Shown in pieces: positions 24,918 through 33,397 of a stretch of 38,941 nt of DNA. Source of the stretch: CAZCQP01 sp964500895 (GTDB taxonomy: Bacteria; Bacillota; Clostridia; Lachnospirales; JAISER01); contig CAZCQP010000026.1 of the NCBI GenBank assembly GCA_964500895.1, positions 1-38,941 of the forward strand. Reading direction: 5' to 3'. The notes beneath the pieces are model-generated. The model saw only the letters and a list, made by a program, of their open reading frames with translations, searched no databases and was not told the origin of the DNA. Position numbers and translations under genes: made by a program. Each line of letters begins with the position of its first letter. Position 1 is the stretch's first letter.

Positions 24918-26237
24918 TTAACCCTTAATTTTGTTTTCCAAAGCAATCACTGTTTCTCTAAACCCACCGTCTTTTTCCATGTCGTCGGTAATTTTTTCGC
25001 AACCATGGCTAATGGTGGAATGGTCCCGGCCAAAAGCCGTGCCAAGGGCAGGCAACGACATGTCCAACAGCTTCCGGCACAAATACATGGCCACTTGCCG
25101 TGGGTATGCAATGCGGTTGGTACGCTTTTTACTTTTAATTTCATCGTAAGAAATGTTGTAATACGCCGCCACCGTTTCCAAAATGTAGTCTACCGTAATC
25201 TGGGGCTGGCTGGTGTCTGGAATAAGGTCTTTAAGCGCCTGTGCCGCCAAAGACAACGTAATTTCGTTGTTAGACAGCTTGGCATAGGCCGCCACCTTGT
25301 TCAGCGCCCCTTCCAGGTCACGAATGTTGGAAGAAATGCTTTTGGCAATGAATTTCAACACATCTTTAGGAAAATCTAAATGCTCAATGTCTGCTTTTTT
25401 CTCTAAAATGGCAATTCTGGTTTCAAAATCCGGCGGGGTAACGTCTACAATAAGCCCCCAGCTGAACCGGTTCCGAAGCCTGTCCTCTAAAGTTTTTAAG
25501 TCTTTGGGGGGCAAGTCGCTAGAAATGACAATCTGCTTGTTGTCGTTATACAGCGTATTAAAGGTGTGGAAAAATTCCTCCTGCACCCCTTCTTTGTCGG
25601 AAAAGAATTGAATATCGTCAATTAATAACACATCTATAGCCCGGTATTTATTCCGAAATTCCTGGTTTTTTTGCTCTCTAATGGAATAAACAAACTCATT
25701 GGTGAATGTTTCCGACGTAAAATACAGCACCTTTGTCTGCTGGTTTTGTTCTAAAATATAGTTGCCCACGGAATGCATTAAATGGGTTTTGCCCAAACCA
25801 ACGCCCCCATATAAAAACAAGGGGTTGTAGGTGGTACGGCCGGGGGCTTCTGCCACGGCCAAAGCAGCGGCATGGGCCAGTTCGTTGCTTTTACCACGCA
25901 CGAAGGTGTCAAACACATATTTAGACTTTAAATTGCTTTTTTTCATCAATTCTTCTAAAGACGAAGAATTGGGGGTTTTGTGAAAGTCCTCCGGGGAAAC
26001 AATTTTCACCGTGTAGTCCTGTTCCGTAACCGCTTTAATGATGCTGGTGATTTTATGTAAATGGCGCTGTTCGATGGTAATTTTGAAAAAGTCCATATCG
26101 GTTTTTAACACAAAAACATCGCCGTCAATGTATAAAGGCGTCAGGCGTTTGATGCATGTGTCAAAAACAACTTCTGAAAAGCTTTTTTCCATGACTTTAA
26201 GCGCTTCTTGCCATGTGGCCTGCAATTGCTGGTCCAT
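24918..26237 (-). CDS. dnaA: Chromosomal replication initiator protein DnaA
   Basis: This 439-residue AAA+ protein binds DnaA boxes and opens oriC. The N-terminal domain I starts MDQQLQATWQEAL. The AAA+ core has Walker A GGVGLGKTHLMHS, Walker B VLLIDDIQFF, sensor 1 VISSDLPPK and the box VII-like LEDRLRNRFSWGL. Domain IV has the DNA-binding signature GRDHSTISHGCEKI (usual DHSTVxHA, here HG). The start ATG 26237 has TAGGAGG 6 nt upstream; a longer in-frame reading to 26258 lacks this. It is transcribed from about 26590 through a long leader that contains a MITE-like element. Confidence 0.97.
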   Translation of the reverse strand: MDQQLQATWQEALKVMEKSFSEVVFDTCIKRLTPLYIDGDVFVLKTDMDFFKITIEQRHLHKITSIIKAVTEQDYTVKIVSPEDFHKTPNSSSLEELMKKSNLKSKYVFDTFVRGKSNELAHAAALAVAEAPGRTTYNPLFLYGGVGLGKTHLMHSVGNYILEQNQQTKVLYFTSETFTNEFVYSIREQKNQEFRNKYRAIDVLLIDDIQFFSDKEGVQEEFFHTFNTLYNDNKQIVISSDLPPKDLKTLEDRLRNRFSWGLIVDVTPPDFETRIAILEKKADIEHLDFPKDVLKFIAKSISSNIRDLEGALNKVAAYAKLSNNEITLSLAAQALKDLIPDTSQPQITVDYILETVAAYYNISYDEIKSKKRTNRIAYPRQVAMYLCRKLLDMSLPALGTAFGRDHSTISHGCEKITDDMEKDGGFRETVIALENKIKG

Positions 26238-26273
26238 TGATTGCCTCCTAAAAAACATAACAACAAGGGATTA

Positions 26274-26439
26274 AGAACCTGTATTTAGCAAGCTGTCGTC
26301 CGCCTTTGAAGCGATTATTCCGCCCTTCGTTGTTAGGTTGGCTCGCCATAATGCTTTTATTATGTCTTCGCCAACCCGCCTCGAATGGCGAAAAATCGCC
26401 ATTTCAAATTCGGGCAACCCATTACTAAATACAGGTTCT
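26274..26439. mobile_element. MITE-like element in the dnaA leader
   Basis: Perfect 15-nt terminal inverted repeats: AGAACCTGTATTTAG (26274-26288) and CTAAATACAGGTTCT (26425-26439). The 166-bp interior has more partial symmetry, including GGTTGGCTCGCCATAAT (26336-26352) against ATTATGTCTTCGCCAACC, and GGCGAAAAATCGCC (26388-26401). No transposase; no convincing target duplication. It starts 36 nt upstream of the dnaA ATG and abuts the first upstream DnaA box (26446). Confidence 0.85.
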
Positions 26440-26445
26440 AAAAGG

Positions 26446-26670
26446 TTATCCACAACAAAAACCGGTTCAAATGGGGGTATAAACCCGGTTACCAGAAGGT
26501 TATGCCCAAAGTTATCCACATACTGGGTATAACTGAAAATTTTACCGTCGTTAAATGTCGTTTAAAAACATTATCAAAAACCCTGTGTGGGTTCATTATA
26601 ACAGAAAAATTGTGGACAAGCAATAAAAGGATTTGTTTCCATGGAAAAAAAGAAGCTGGGCTTTGGATAA
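26446..26670. promoter_or_regulatory. DnaA boxes upstream of dnaA
   Basis: Perfect TTATCCACA at 26446-26454 and 26512-26520; one-mismatch boxes at 26500-26508, 26611-26619 (reverse) and 26662-26670 (reverse). This is the upstream origin half and autoregulatory region. The 545-nt gap 26238-26782 otherwise holds the MITE-like element, the dnaA promoter and a long inverted repeat; no gene. Confidence 0.85.
26595..26623 (-). promoter_or_regulatory. Probable dnaA promoter
   Basis: Minus strand: -35 TTGCTT (26618-26623), 17-nt spacer, -10 TATAAT (26595-26600). The spacer contains the DnaA box TTGTCCACA, so DnaA binding would block polymerase. The start would be about 350 nt before the dnaA ATG. 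Confidence 0.7.
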
Positions 26671-26701
26671 GTTAAATTTGGAAAAAAAGACGGATTAGGC
26701 A

Positions 26702-26790
26702 GTGTTTGAAAATTCATTAAAAATGGGTTTTAACCAATCTTTTCATGCCATAAAAAGGTTAAAACCCTAACAAAATGATTTTTCAAACAC
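26702..26790. repeat. Long imperfect inverted repeat at the traX-like gene end
   Basis: 34-nt arms at 26702-26735 and 26757-26790, both beginning GTGTTTGAAAA and ending GGTTTTAACC when read inward, with mismatches in the middle and a 21-nt loop. The right arm contains the TGA of the traX-like gene. It could act as a terminator between that gene and the dnaA region, or be a small mobile-element remnant. Confidence 0.75.
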
Positions 26791-27502
26791 GCAATAAATA
26801 GATGACAAATAAATGTGCAGGGTAAAAAATATAGAAAAACCATTTGGATATTTTAAGGTGCACATGGGTTTTCAAGAAAATGAGCGGGGCGGCAAAGACA
26901 GAGAAAATGGAAAAATCAATGGCATGGCTGCCGATGATGAAGTTGGTGGGGTGGTCTATGGAGGCATTAAAGAGTGCCGGCAGGTAACTGGCAACAAAAA
27001 GCAAGGCACCAAGCGCTGGTTTATGGCGGCACGTATAAAAAATGAGCATTAAAACAAGGCCCGTAATGCCATAGTCAAAATTGAACATGGAAAGGGTAAC
27101 CAGGCCTAAAACAAAAAGCCACCATTTCCGCTCTTTAAAACCCCACAAGGAAAGCAGGGTAACGAAAAGGGTGAAAAATATGTTCATTAAAAATAGGTCT
27201 TCCCAAAAGCGATGGGGGCTAAAGGCCAGAGCATGAAAAGGCTGGGCAATGATTGCAAAAATGGCCAGCCGCCCTAAATACTTTTTAATATCTTTAGTAT
27301 AGAGCAGCCCCACCGTCATGCAATAACAAAAAAGGGGGAACACAATGCGCCCCATCCACCGAAACACCGGGTATTGCGGGAAAAAGACAATGCCCATATG
27401 GTCGATGGCCATGCAAATGATGGCAATCACTTTTAAAAAGTTGGTGTCCAGGTTGGTTTGCAGCTTGGGCTTGGGAATGGGCGCATGTATGGTCACCAAC
27501 AT
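26783..27502 (-). CDS. TraX family membrane protein
   Basis: A 239-residue integral membrane protein with about eight hydrophobic segments. The N-terminal LKVIAIICMAIDHMGIVFFP, then FRWMGRIVFPLFCYCMTVG and the closing FFYIFYPAHLFVIYLL are typical of the TraX family (PF05857), first known from F-pilin N-acetylation but widespread on Firmicute chromosomes with unknown substrate, probably an acyltransferase-like protein. ATG 27502 is taken; a GTG just before is possible; ribosome-binding site weak. It lies 20 nt after rex and may be co-transcribed. Confidence 0.85.
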   Translation of the reverse strand: MLVTIHAPIPKPKLQTNLDTNFLKVIAIICMAIDHMGIVFFPQYPVFRWMGRIVFPLFCYCMTVGLLYTKDIKKYLGRLAIFAIIAQPFHALAFSPHRFWEDLFLMNIFFTLFVTLLSLWGFKERKWWLFVLGLVTLSMFNFDYGITGLVLMLIFYTCRHKPALGALLFVASYLPALFNASIDHPTNFIIGSHAIDFSIFSVFAAPLIFLKTHVHLKISKWFFYIFYPAHLFVIYLLRV

Positions 27503-27522
27503 CACTCACTCATTGTTAAAGG

Positions 27523-28179
27523 TTAATTGCTTTCATTCAGTTCAGGGGGAACGTTGTTGCATAGTTTATAGGTAAGCGTCATTAAGCTGTCTGTTAAGTG
27601 CACGTTTTCCACCTGCACATAATCTGGCATGTGCAAATCCACGGGGGCAAAGTTCCAAATGCCTTTAATGCCCAAGCTCACCACATGTCTGGCCATGTCT
27701 GCCACTTCTTTACCTGGCAGTGTAAGCACCGCAATGTCCACTTTGTTGTGAGCCAAAAACGTTTCCAAAGCAGCAATGTCTTGAATTTGCAAGTCACCCA
27801 CAGTTTTGCCAATCATGTTCAAGTTATTGTCAAAAATAGCCGCAATTTGATAACCCCGTTTTTTAAAAGGGGTATAACGGGCCAAAGCCTGCCCAATGTT
27901 ACCGGCACCAATAATAATCATGCGGTAATTGCGGCTTAACCCCAGTATTTTGCCAATTTCATTAAAAAGATTCTCTACGTTGTAGCCATAGCCTTGTTGG
28001 CCGAAACAGCCAAAATTGTTTAAGTCCTGCCGAATTTGAGAGGCGGTAATGTTCATTTTACGGCTCAGTTCCATAGAGGATATGCGGTTGATGTCATTGT
28101 CTAACAACTCCCCTAAATACCGGTAATAACGGGGAAGCCGCTTAATGACAGTAATTGAAATATGTTTGTTGCTGTTCAT
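27523..28179 (-). CDS. rex: Redox-sensing transcriptional repressor Rex
   Basis: This 218-residue repressor senses the NADH/NAD+ ratio. The N-terminal winged helix (VIKRLPRYYRYL, then MNITASQIRQDLNNFG) is followed by a Rossmann domain with GAGNIGQALARY and a C-terminal dimer helix. It usually controls fermentation and respiration genes. GAGGGA before ATG 28179 and the match to family N-termini argue against the longer reading to 28233. A near-consensus promoter stands upstream at 28252-28280. No Rex operator was found beside it. Confidence 0.94.
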   Translation of the reverse strand: MNSNKHISITVIKRLPRYYRYLGELLDNDINRISSMELSRKMNITASQIRQDLNNFGCFGQQGYGYNVENLFNEIGKILGLSRNYRMIIIGAGNIGQALARYTPFKKRGYQIAAIFDNNLNMIGKTVGDLQIQDIAALETFLAHNKVDIAVLTLPGKEVADMARHVVSLGIKGIWNFAPVDLHMPDYVQVENVHLTDSLMTLTYKLCNNVPPELNESN

Positions 28180-28251
28180 AATATCCCTCATTTCTGGAAA
28201 CTGCTTGGTACACTTGGTAATTTTAAATGTCAATCAAATTGTCGTCGTAAT

Positions 28252-28280
28252 AGTATAGCCATAAAATTTAAATTTGTCAA
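28252..28280 (-). promoter_or_regulatory. rex promoter
   Basis: Minus strand TTGACA (28275-28280), 17-nt spacer, TATACT (28252-28257). The -35 box overlaps the stop of the upstream ABC-F gene. Confidence 0.85.
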
Positions 28281-30208
28281 ATCTGGGGTTGTCCATTCAA
28301 ATCATTTTCCAATGATTCACATTGCTCGTAAAGGTTTAAAAGCTCCTCTTCCAGGGCTACTTTTTCTTCATAAAGGTCTGCCAGTGCCCCCGGGTTTGTG
28401 GAAAGTGACGGGTCTAAAAGCTTTGATTCCAACTCTTCCAATGTTTTTTCAGCCTGAGCCATCCGTTTTTTAGCCGTGTTCAAAGCGGACTGCTGTTTCC
28501 GCCGTTGGGCTTGCTGTTCCTTGTTTTGCAACCACTTGTTTTTGTTTTCAGAAGCGAATTCCGCTTCTTCTGGGGCATCCACAACCGGCGCCACAACAGC
28601 TTCTTCCCGGCTTCTTTCCACCATGTCGTCATAGTCCCCCAAGGTCACCGTCACCCCGGTGGGAGACAATGCAACCATTTTGGTGGCCACCCGGTTCATA
28701 AAATAACGGTCGTGGGAAATGGTTAAAATGGTGCCTGTGTAGGAAGCCAAGGCATTTTCCAATACTTCTTTAGAGAAAATGTCCAAGTGGTTGGTGGGCT
28801 CGTCCAGCAGCAGAAAGTTGGCGTTGCCCAGCATGATTTTGCACAAAGCCACCCGCCCCCGTTCCCCGCCGCTTAATGCGGCAATGGGTTTGTTAATGTC
28901 ATCCCCGGTAAACATGAAGGCGGCCAAGGCGTTGCGCAGCCGGCCTACTGTAAAGCCGGGGCAAGCATTCACCATTTCCTGAAAAATGGTGTGATTCAGG
29001 TTTAAGTTCTGGTGCTCCTGGTCGTATAAGCCAATGGTTACATGGTGCCCCAGCCGCACATGGCCGGAGGACACAGCCGCTTGACCTAAAATCATGCGCA
29101 AAAGGGTGGTTTTGCCCACACCATTTGGCCCTACCAACGCCACCCGTTCCCCTTTATATATGGTAAAATTCACCCCATTAAACAAAGGCGTGCCGTCAAA
29201 ATCCTTCGCCAGTTCCGAAACCGCCAATACTTCCTGGCCGCTGGGCCGTTGGGGGGCCAAAGCCAGCCGCATCACCTCTGGCAACGGGGCAGGCTTTTCA
29301 ACCCGCTCTATTTTGGCCAGCTGCTTCTCTCGGCTTTCAGCCCGTTTAATTGATTTTTCCCGATTATACGATTTTAATGTGCGAATCACTTCTTCTTGGC
29401 GTTTAATTTCTTTTTGCTGGTCTGCATAATGTTTTTGAGCCAGCTGACGGTCTATTTCTTTTTTATGGGCAAATTCCGAATAATTGCCGTTGTAACTTTT
29501 GGCACCGCCGTGCTCAATTTCAATCACCTTTGTGGCCACCCGGTCTAAGAAGTAGCGGTCATGGGAAATGACCAACACCGCACCGGCATAGTTTTTCAAA
29601 AATTCCTCCAGCCATTGCACAGATGCAATGTCCAGGTGGTTGGTGGGTTCGTCCAGCAGCAGCAAGTCCGGGGCTTTTAACAGCAGCTTGGCCATGGCCA
29701 GCCGTGTTTTTTGCCCGCCGGAGAAGGTGCCAATGGGCTGAGCGGAATCTTCTTCTGCAAAACCAAGCCCTTTAATGACCCCACGCAGCTGGCTTTTGTA
29801 GGCGTAACCACCAAGGGCTTCAAAGCTGTGCTGCATCTTGTCATACTTGGCCAGGGTAGCTTGCAGCGCTTCCCCGGAAAGCCCGGCCATGTCTGCCTCC
29901 AGCTTGCGCATGTCTGCTTCCAGTGTGATGACTTCCTGAAAAACCTCCAGCATTTCTTCCTGCACCGTGTGGTTTGGGTTTAAGTCCAGTTGCTGGCTTA
30001 ACGTGCCCACAGACGCCCCTTTTTGCAACACAATCTGCCCGGCGTCTGGAGCCAATGCACCTGTAATAATGTGAAACAAGGTGGTTTTACCTGCTCCGTT
30101 CACCCCCACAAGGGCGCACTTTTCCTTGTCCTCCACCATCAGGGACACGTCTTTGAGCACTTGCTGTATGCCGAAGGCTTTGTTAATGCCGTTTACTGAA
30201 AGTATCAT
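28277..30208 (-). CDS. ABC-F family ATPase (ribosome-associated type)
   Basis: A 643-residue protein with two ABC ATPase domains and no membrane segment. Walker A motifs are GVNGAGKTT and GPNGVGKTT; signatures are FSGGQKTRLAMAK and LSGGERGRVALCK; both Walker B regions read LLLDEPTNHLDI. A basic inter-domain linker lies at about residues 250-310. The C-terminus is a long coiled coil (KRMAQAEKTLEELESKLL) as in Uup/YfmR/YdiF. Such proteins act on the ribosome to rescue stalls; some give antibiotic resistance, but nothing here points to that. The ATG overlaps the topB TGA by 4 nt; a longer reading to 30502 is inside topB and rejected. Confidence 0.92.
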   Translation of the reverse strand: MILSVNGINKAFGIQQVLKDVSLMVEDKEKCALVGVNGAGKTTLFHIITGALAPDAGQIVLQKGASVGTLSQQLDLNPNHTVQEEMLEVFQEVITLEADMRKLEADMAGLSGEALQATLAKYDKMQHSFEALGGYAYKSQLRGVIKGLGFAEEDSAQPIGTFSGGQKTRLAMAKLLLKAPDLLLLDEPTNHLDIASVQWLEEFLKNYAGAVLVISHDRYFLDRVATKVIEIEHGGAKSYNGNYSEFAHKKEIDRQLAQKHYADQQKEIKRQEEVIRTLKSYNREKSIKRAESREKQLAKIERVEKPAPLPEVMRLALAPQRPSGQEVLAVSELAKDFDGTPLFNGVNFTIYKGERVALVGPNGVGKTTLLRMILGQAAVSSGHVRLGHHVTIGLYDQEHQNLNLNHTIFQEMVNACPGFTVGRLRNALAAFMFTGDDINKPIAALSGGERGRVALCKIMLGNANFLLLDEPTNHLDIFSKEVLENALASYTGTILTISHDRYFMNRVATKMVALSPTGVTVTLGDYDDMVERSREEAVVAPVVDAPEEAEFASENKNKWLQNKEQQAQRRKQQSALNTAKKRMAQAEKTLEELESKLLDPSLSTNPGALADLYEEKVALEEELLNLYEQCESLENDLNGQPQI

Positions 30209-32376
30209 GGGTTGGTCGACCTTTCTTCTGCAATCCGTTTCAAGTTTAAAAGCTGTACCTTGCCGGACATGTCCGGGGTGAAAGTGAGGGTTGCCACGGC
30301 TTTCTCCCTGGTTTGGGGCAAAATGACAGGCAGGTTTTCTATGGTTTTTGTCTCTAGCAATTTTTTCACTAAGTCCGGCGTTAAGTGCTGGCCGTAAGGG
30401 GTGAGCTGGTCTTTCCATATGCTTAAGTGGCAGCCTTGCTTCCACCGGGCGCAGTAATAGCTTTTGGAATTTTCCAAAACGTCCCCACCGCATTTTGGGC
30501 ATTGGCCTAACGATGGCAAAGCACCAGCACTTTTGGCTTTACCTTTGCGCTTCCGTTCTTCCTGGGGGAAAGCCGCCTGTGTTGGGGTGGTTTTGGCGTC
30601 CTGCACCAAAAAGCGCACATATTTTTCAATGCTTTGCATAAACCGTTCCGGGGCCATGGTGCCTTTTGAAATGGAAGACAGCCCTTTTTCCCATTTGCCT
30701 GTGGTTTCCGGGGAAGTGAGTTCTTTTGGGGCAACGTGAATCAAGGCCATGCCCTTTTCTGTTGGAATAAGGCTTTTGCCTTTGCGCACCGCATAGCCCA
30801 CCTGCAACAGCCGCTCGATGATGGCCGCCCGGGTGGCAGGGGTGCCCAAGCCGGAATCTTTCAACTGGGCCTTTAAATCTTCGTCTTCTACAAACCGGCC
30901 GGCGTTTTCCATGGCGGAAAGCAGGGCGGCTTCGGTGTAAGGCTTTGGGGGTGTGGTTTTTTTGCTTAAAACAGAGGCTTCCTGCACCGGCTGGCTGTCC
31001 CCTACCGCAACGGTGGGCAGCAGGTTTTCGTCATCCTCTTTCTTTTTAGAAGAAGCTTCCACTTCTTTAAACAGCGCCATAAAACCCATGGCCACCACTG
31101 TGGTGCCTTTGGTGATAAAGGCTTCCCCTTCCACCGTGGTGGTGATGCGGGTGAGTAACGTTTCATAATAAGGGTAAAACACCGCCAAAAATTGGCGCAC
31201 AATTAAGTCGTACACCTGCAAATGCCGTGAGGGCAGGCTGTCCAGCTTGGGGGCTTTCTCTGTGGGAATGATGGCGTGGTGGTCCGTCACTTTGCTGTTG
31301 TCTACAATCCGCTTGCTTATGGGCAGTTTGGGTAGTTCCAAAACGTATTTAGCCTGGCTTTCATACCCGCTTCGGGCCAGCATTTTTAAAATGATGGGCA
31401 GCTTGGGCACCATGTCGTCGCTTAAAAACCGGCTGTCCGTCCGGGGGTAGGTGATAAGCTTGTATTTTTCATATAAATCCTGGGCCACCCCTAACGTGTC
31501 TTTGGCGGACAAGCCAAAAAACCGGTTGCAGTCCCGTTGCAGCTGGGTTAAGTCGAACAAATAGCCGGGGGGCTGTTTCTTTTCCTCGGTGTCTATGGCG
31601 GTTACTTGCCCGGTTTGGCCGGTGACTTTCGCCACCAGTGCTTCTGCGGCTTCTTTGTCTTGTATTTTGCTTTCGTTGGTTTCAAGGTTCGTCCATAAGC
31701 CTTTGTAACCTTCAAAGACGGCCTCTACCTCAAAATAAGGGGCGGCCACAAAAGCGTTAATTTCTTTTTGCCGGTTCACCAAAATGGCCAGGGTTGGGGT
31801 TTGCACCCGGCCCACGCTAAGCAGTGTATCATATTTTAATGTATAAGCCCGGGTAGCATTAATACCCACCAGCCAGTCTGCTTCGGACCGGCATTTGGCG
31901 GATTGGTACAAATGGTCGTAGGCGGCCCCGGGTTTTAGGTTTGCAAATCCGGCTTTAATGGCGGCTTCTGTCATGCTGGAAATCCAAAGCCGTTCCACGG
32001 GCTTTGTGCTGCCCAGCAAGGTGTAGATGTAGCGGAAAATAAGCTCCCCTTCCCGGCCGGAGTCTGTGGCGCACACCAAGGTTTCCACGTCTTTGTGGGC
32101 AAAAAGCTTTTTCAGCACGTTAAACTGCTTTTTGGTGGATTCCACCGGCTTTAAGCGTACTTCCGGGGGGATGATGGGCAGGGTATCCGGCCGCCAGCTT
32201 TTAAATTTAGGGTCGTAATCTTCTGGGGCGCACAGCTCCACCAAGTGGCCGATGGCCCAGGAGACGATGGTATTTTCCGAAAATAAAAAGCCGTCCCCTT
32301 TTTGTGTGCAATGGAGGACTTTGGCAATATCCCGCCCCACAGAAGGTTTTTCGGCTATAATTAACATTTTTCCCAT
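30205..32376 (-). CDS. topB: DNA topoisomerase III
   Basis: This 723-residue type IA topoisomerase relaxes and decatenates DNA. The TOPRIM part has AEKPSVGRDIA at the N-terminus and ATDSGREGELIFRYI. The active-site Tyr is in LITYPRTDSRFL (around residue 310). SVGRVQTPTLAILV and GLGTPATRAAIIERL are conserved. The C-terminus has a zinc-finger-like CPKCGG...YYCARWKQGC (four Cys). The start at ATG 32376 is chosen among clustered TTG, GTG and ATG candidates to 32388. Translationally coupled with the ABC-F gene. Copy 4 of the hairpin element lies upstream. Confidence 0.94.
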   Translation of the reverse strand: MGKMLIIAEKPSVGRDIAKVLHCTQKGDGFLFSENTIVSWAIGHLVELCAPEDYDPKFKSWRPDTLPIIPPEVRLKPVESTKKQFNVLKKLFAHKDVETLVCATDSGREGELIFRYIYTLLGSTKPVERLWISSMTEAAIKAGFANLKPGAAYDHLYQSAKCRSEADWLVGINATRAYTLKYDTLLSVGRVQTPTLAILVNRQKEINAFVAAPYFEVEAVFEGYKGLWTNLETNESKIQDKEAAEALVAKVTGQTGQVTAIDTEEKKQPPGYLFDLTQLQRDCNRFFGLSAKDTLGVAQDLYEKYKLITYPRTDSRFLSDDMVPKLPIILKMLARSGYESQAKYVLELPKLPISKRIVDNSKVTDHHAIIPTEKAPKLDSLPSRHLQVYDLIVRQFLAVFYPYYETLLTRITTTVEGEAFITKGTTVVAMGFMALFKEVEASSKKKEDDENLLPTVAVGDSQPVQEASVLSKKTTPPKPYTEAALLSAMENAGRFVEDEDLKAQLKDSGLGTPATRAAIIERLLQVGYAVRKGKSLIPTEKGMALIHVAPKELTSPETTGKWEKGLSSISKGTMAPERFMQSIEKYVRFLVQDAKTTPTQAAFPQEERKRKGKAKSAGALPSLGQCPKCGGDVLENSKSYYCARWKQGCHLSIWKDQLTPYGQHLTPDLVKKLLETKTIENLPVILPQTREKAVATLTFTPDMSGKVQLLNLKRIAEERSTNP

Positions 32377-32398
32377 ATGCATCACCAATTATTAAGAA

Positions 32399-32450
32399 CT
32401 TGGAAAGCTTTTTCGGGAAAAAGTTTTCCAAACCTTTCAAAAAGCTTTTA
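32399..32450 (+). repeat. Dispersed palindromic element, copy 4
   Basis: Hairpin at 32400-32431 with diverged arms (TTGGAAAGCTTTTTC and GAAAAAGTTTTCCAA, one G-T pair), linker ACCTTTC and AAAAAGCTTTT. It is the only clear copy facing against the adjacent genes' transcription. Confidence 0.8.
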
Positions 32451-32452
32451 GT

Positions 32453-32535
32453 AAAAATGCAGCAAGGCTGCATTTTTAAGAAGTTCTTTGCTTCTTTCTT
32501 TCAAGAAAGAAGTGGGGTTTGGGGCAAAGCCCCAA
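32453..32535 (-). terminator. Cluster of three palindromes after walJ
   Basis: Perfect 11-bp stem AAAAATGCAGC/GCTGCATTTTT (32453-32477), CTTCTTTCTT/AAGAAAGAAG (32491-32512) and TTGGGGC/GCCCCAA (32519-32535). The first is a good bidirectional terminator candidate. With hairpin copy 4 next to it, nearly the whole walJ-topB gap is palindromic. Confidence 0.75.
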
Positions 32536-32540
32536 TGTTT

Positions 32541-33344
32541 TCAAGGCAGCCGCAGTGCCTGGCCGTTGCCTGTGGGCATGGCCACTTGCAGGTGCAAGTC
32601 CTTGCCGGGAAGTAGCCGCCCGGCGGTTAAAATGCGGCTGACCGTTTCCATGGCCACCAAAGGCCGGTTATTTTCTTCGCTTAAATGCCCCAAAAACACA
32701 TGTTTCAACCGTTTGGAGGCAATCTGCGTAATCAGCTGCCCGCAGCAGGCGTTGGACAAATGGCCGTGATGGCTTAAAATACGCCGCTTTAAATGCTGGG
32801 GGTAAGGCCCGTTCACCAGCATGTCCACATCGTGGTTGCTTTCCAATAGCAGACAATCGCAGTCCGACAAGCTTTCCCGAATGCCCTCTGTCACGTGCCC
32901 CATGTCTGTGGCCACCGCCAGCTTGTAGTCTTCTGCAAAAATGCAGTAGCCCACCGGTGCGGCGCAATCGTGGGGAATGGCAAAAGGGTTCACGATGATG
33001 TCGTTCACCGTGCAGTTTTCCCATATGTACACGGTCTGGCGGTTCTGGGGGGCAATGTCACCCAGGCTCTTGCTTTTGTCCATCTCACGCCATGTTTTTT
33101 CGGTGGCAAACACAGGCACGTTGTAGCGGCGGGACAAAACCCCAACCCCCTTCACATGGTCCCCGTGTTCGTGGGTCACAAAAATGGCGTCCAGCGCAGA
33201 AGGGTTCACCCCAATGGCGGACAGCCCGTTTTCAATGGTTTTGCCGGGAAGTCCGGCATCTATTAAAATGTGGGTATGCCCAGTGGCCACCAGGGTGCTG
33301 TTGCCGCCGGAGCCGCTGGCAATAGGGTAAAATAAAACAGACAT
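32541..33344 (-). CDS. WalJ/YycJ-like metallo-beta-lactamase-fold hydrolase
   Basis: A 267-residue protein of the MBL fold. The metal-binding motif is THEHGDH (HxHxDH), followed by later metal ligands in PHDCAAPVG, ATDMGHV and GHLSEEN. WalJ (YycJ, VicX) is a predicted nuclease-like exonuclease linked in other Firmicutes to walRK and to mutation avoidance or repair; no walRK is here. ATG 33344 with AGGTGAG is preferred to the longer reading to 33401, which overlaps murA. It follows murA by 53 nt. Confidence 0.88.
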   Translation of the reverse strand: MSVLFYPIASGSGGNSTLVATGHTHILIDAGLPGKTIENGLSAIGVNPSALDAIFVTHEHGDHVKGVGVLSRRYNVPVFATEKTWREMDKSKSLGDIAPQNRQTVYIWENCTVNDIIVNPFAIPHDCAAPVGYCIFAEDYKLAVATDMGHVTEGIRESLSDCDCLLLESNHDVDMLVNGPYPQHLKRRILSHHGHLSNACCGQLITQIASKRLKHVFLGHLSEENNRPLVAMETVSRILTAGRLLPGKDLHLQVAMPTGNGQALRLP

Positions 33345-33397
33345 GTGCTCACCTGTTTGCGGCTTTCTTGGGTTAGGCGCACCCATTAAGCCGTGAA

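Noticed and set aside
26271..26519. 82-residue minus-strand reading frame across the dnaA upstream region
   Set aside because: It runs through the MITE-like element and two DnaA boxes, has no ribosome-binding site and no protein-like character.
28181..28280. A Rex operator in the rex leader
   Set aside because: No TTGTGAA...TTCACAA-like palindrome is present; only a promoter is supported.
30209..30502. N-terminal extension of the ABC-F protein by 98 residues
   Set aside because: The extension overlaps the topB coding region in another frame and is low-complexity basic; the family start is at 30208.
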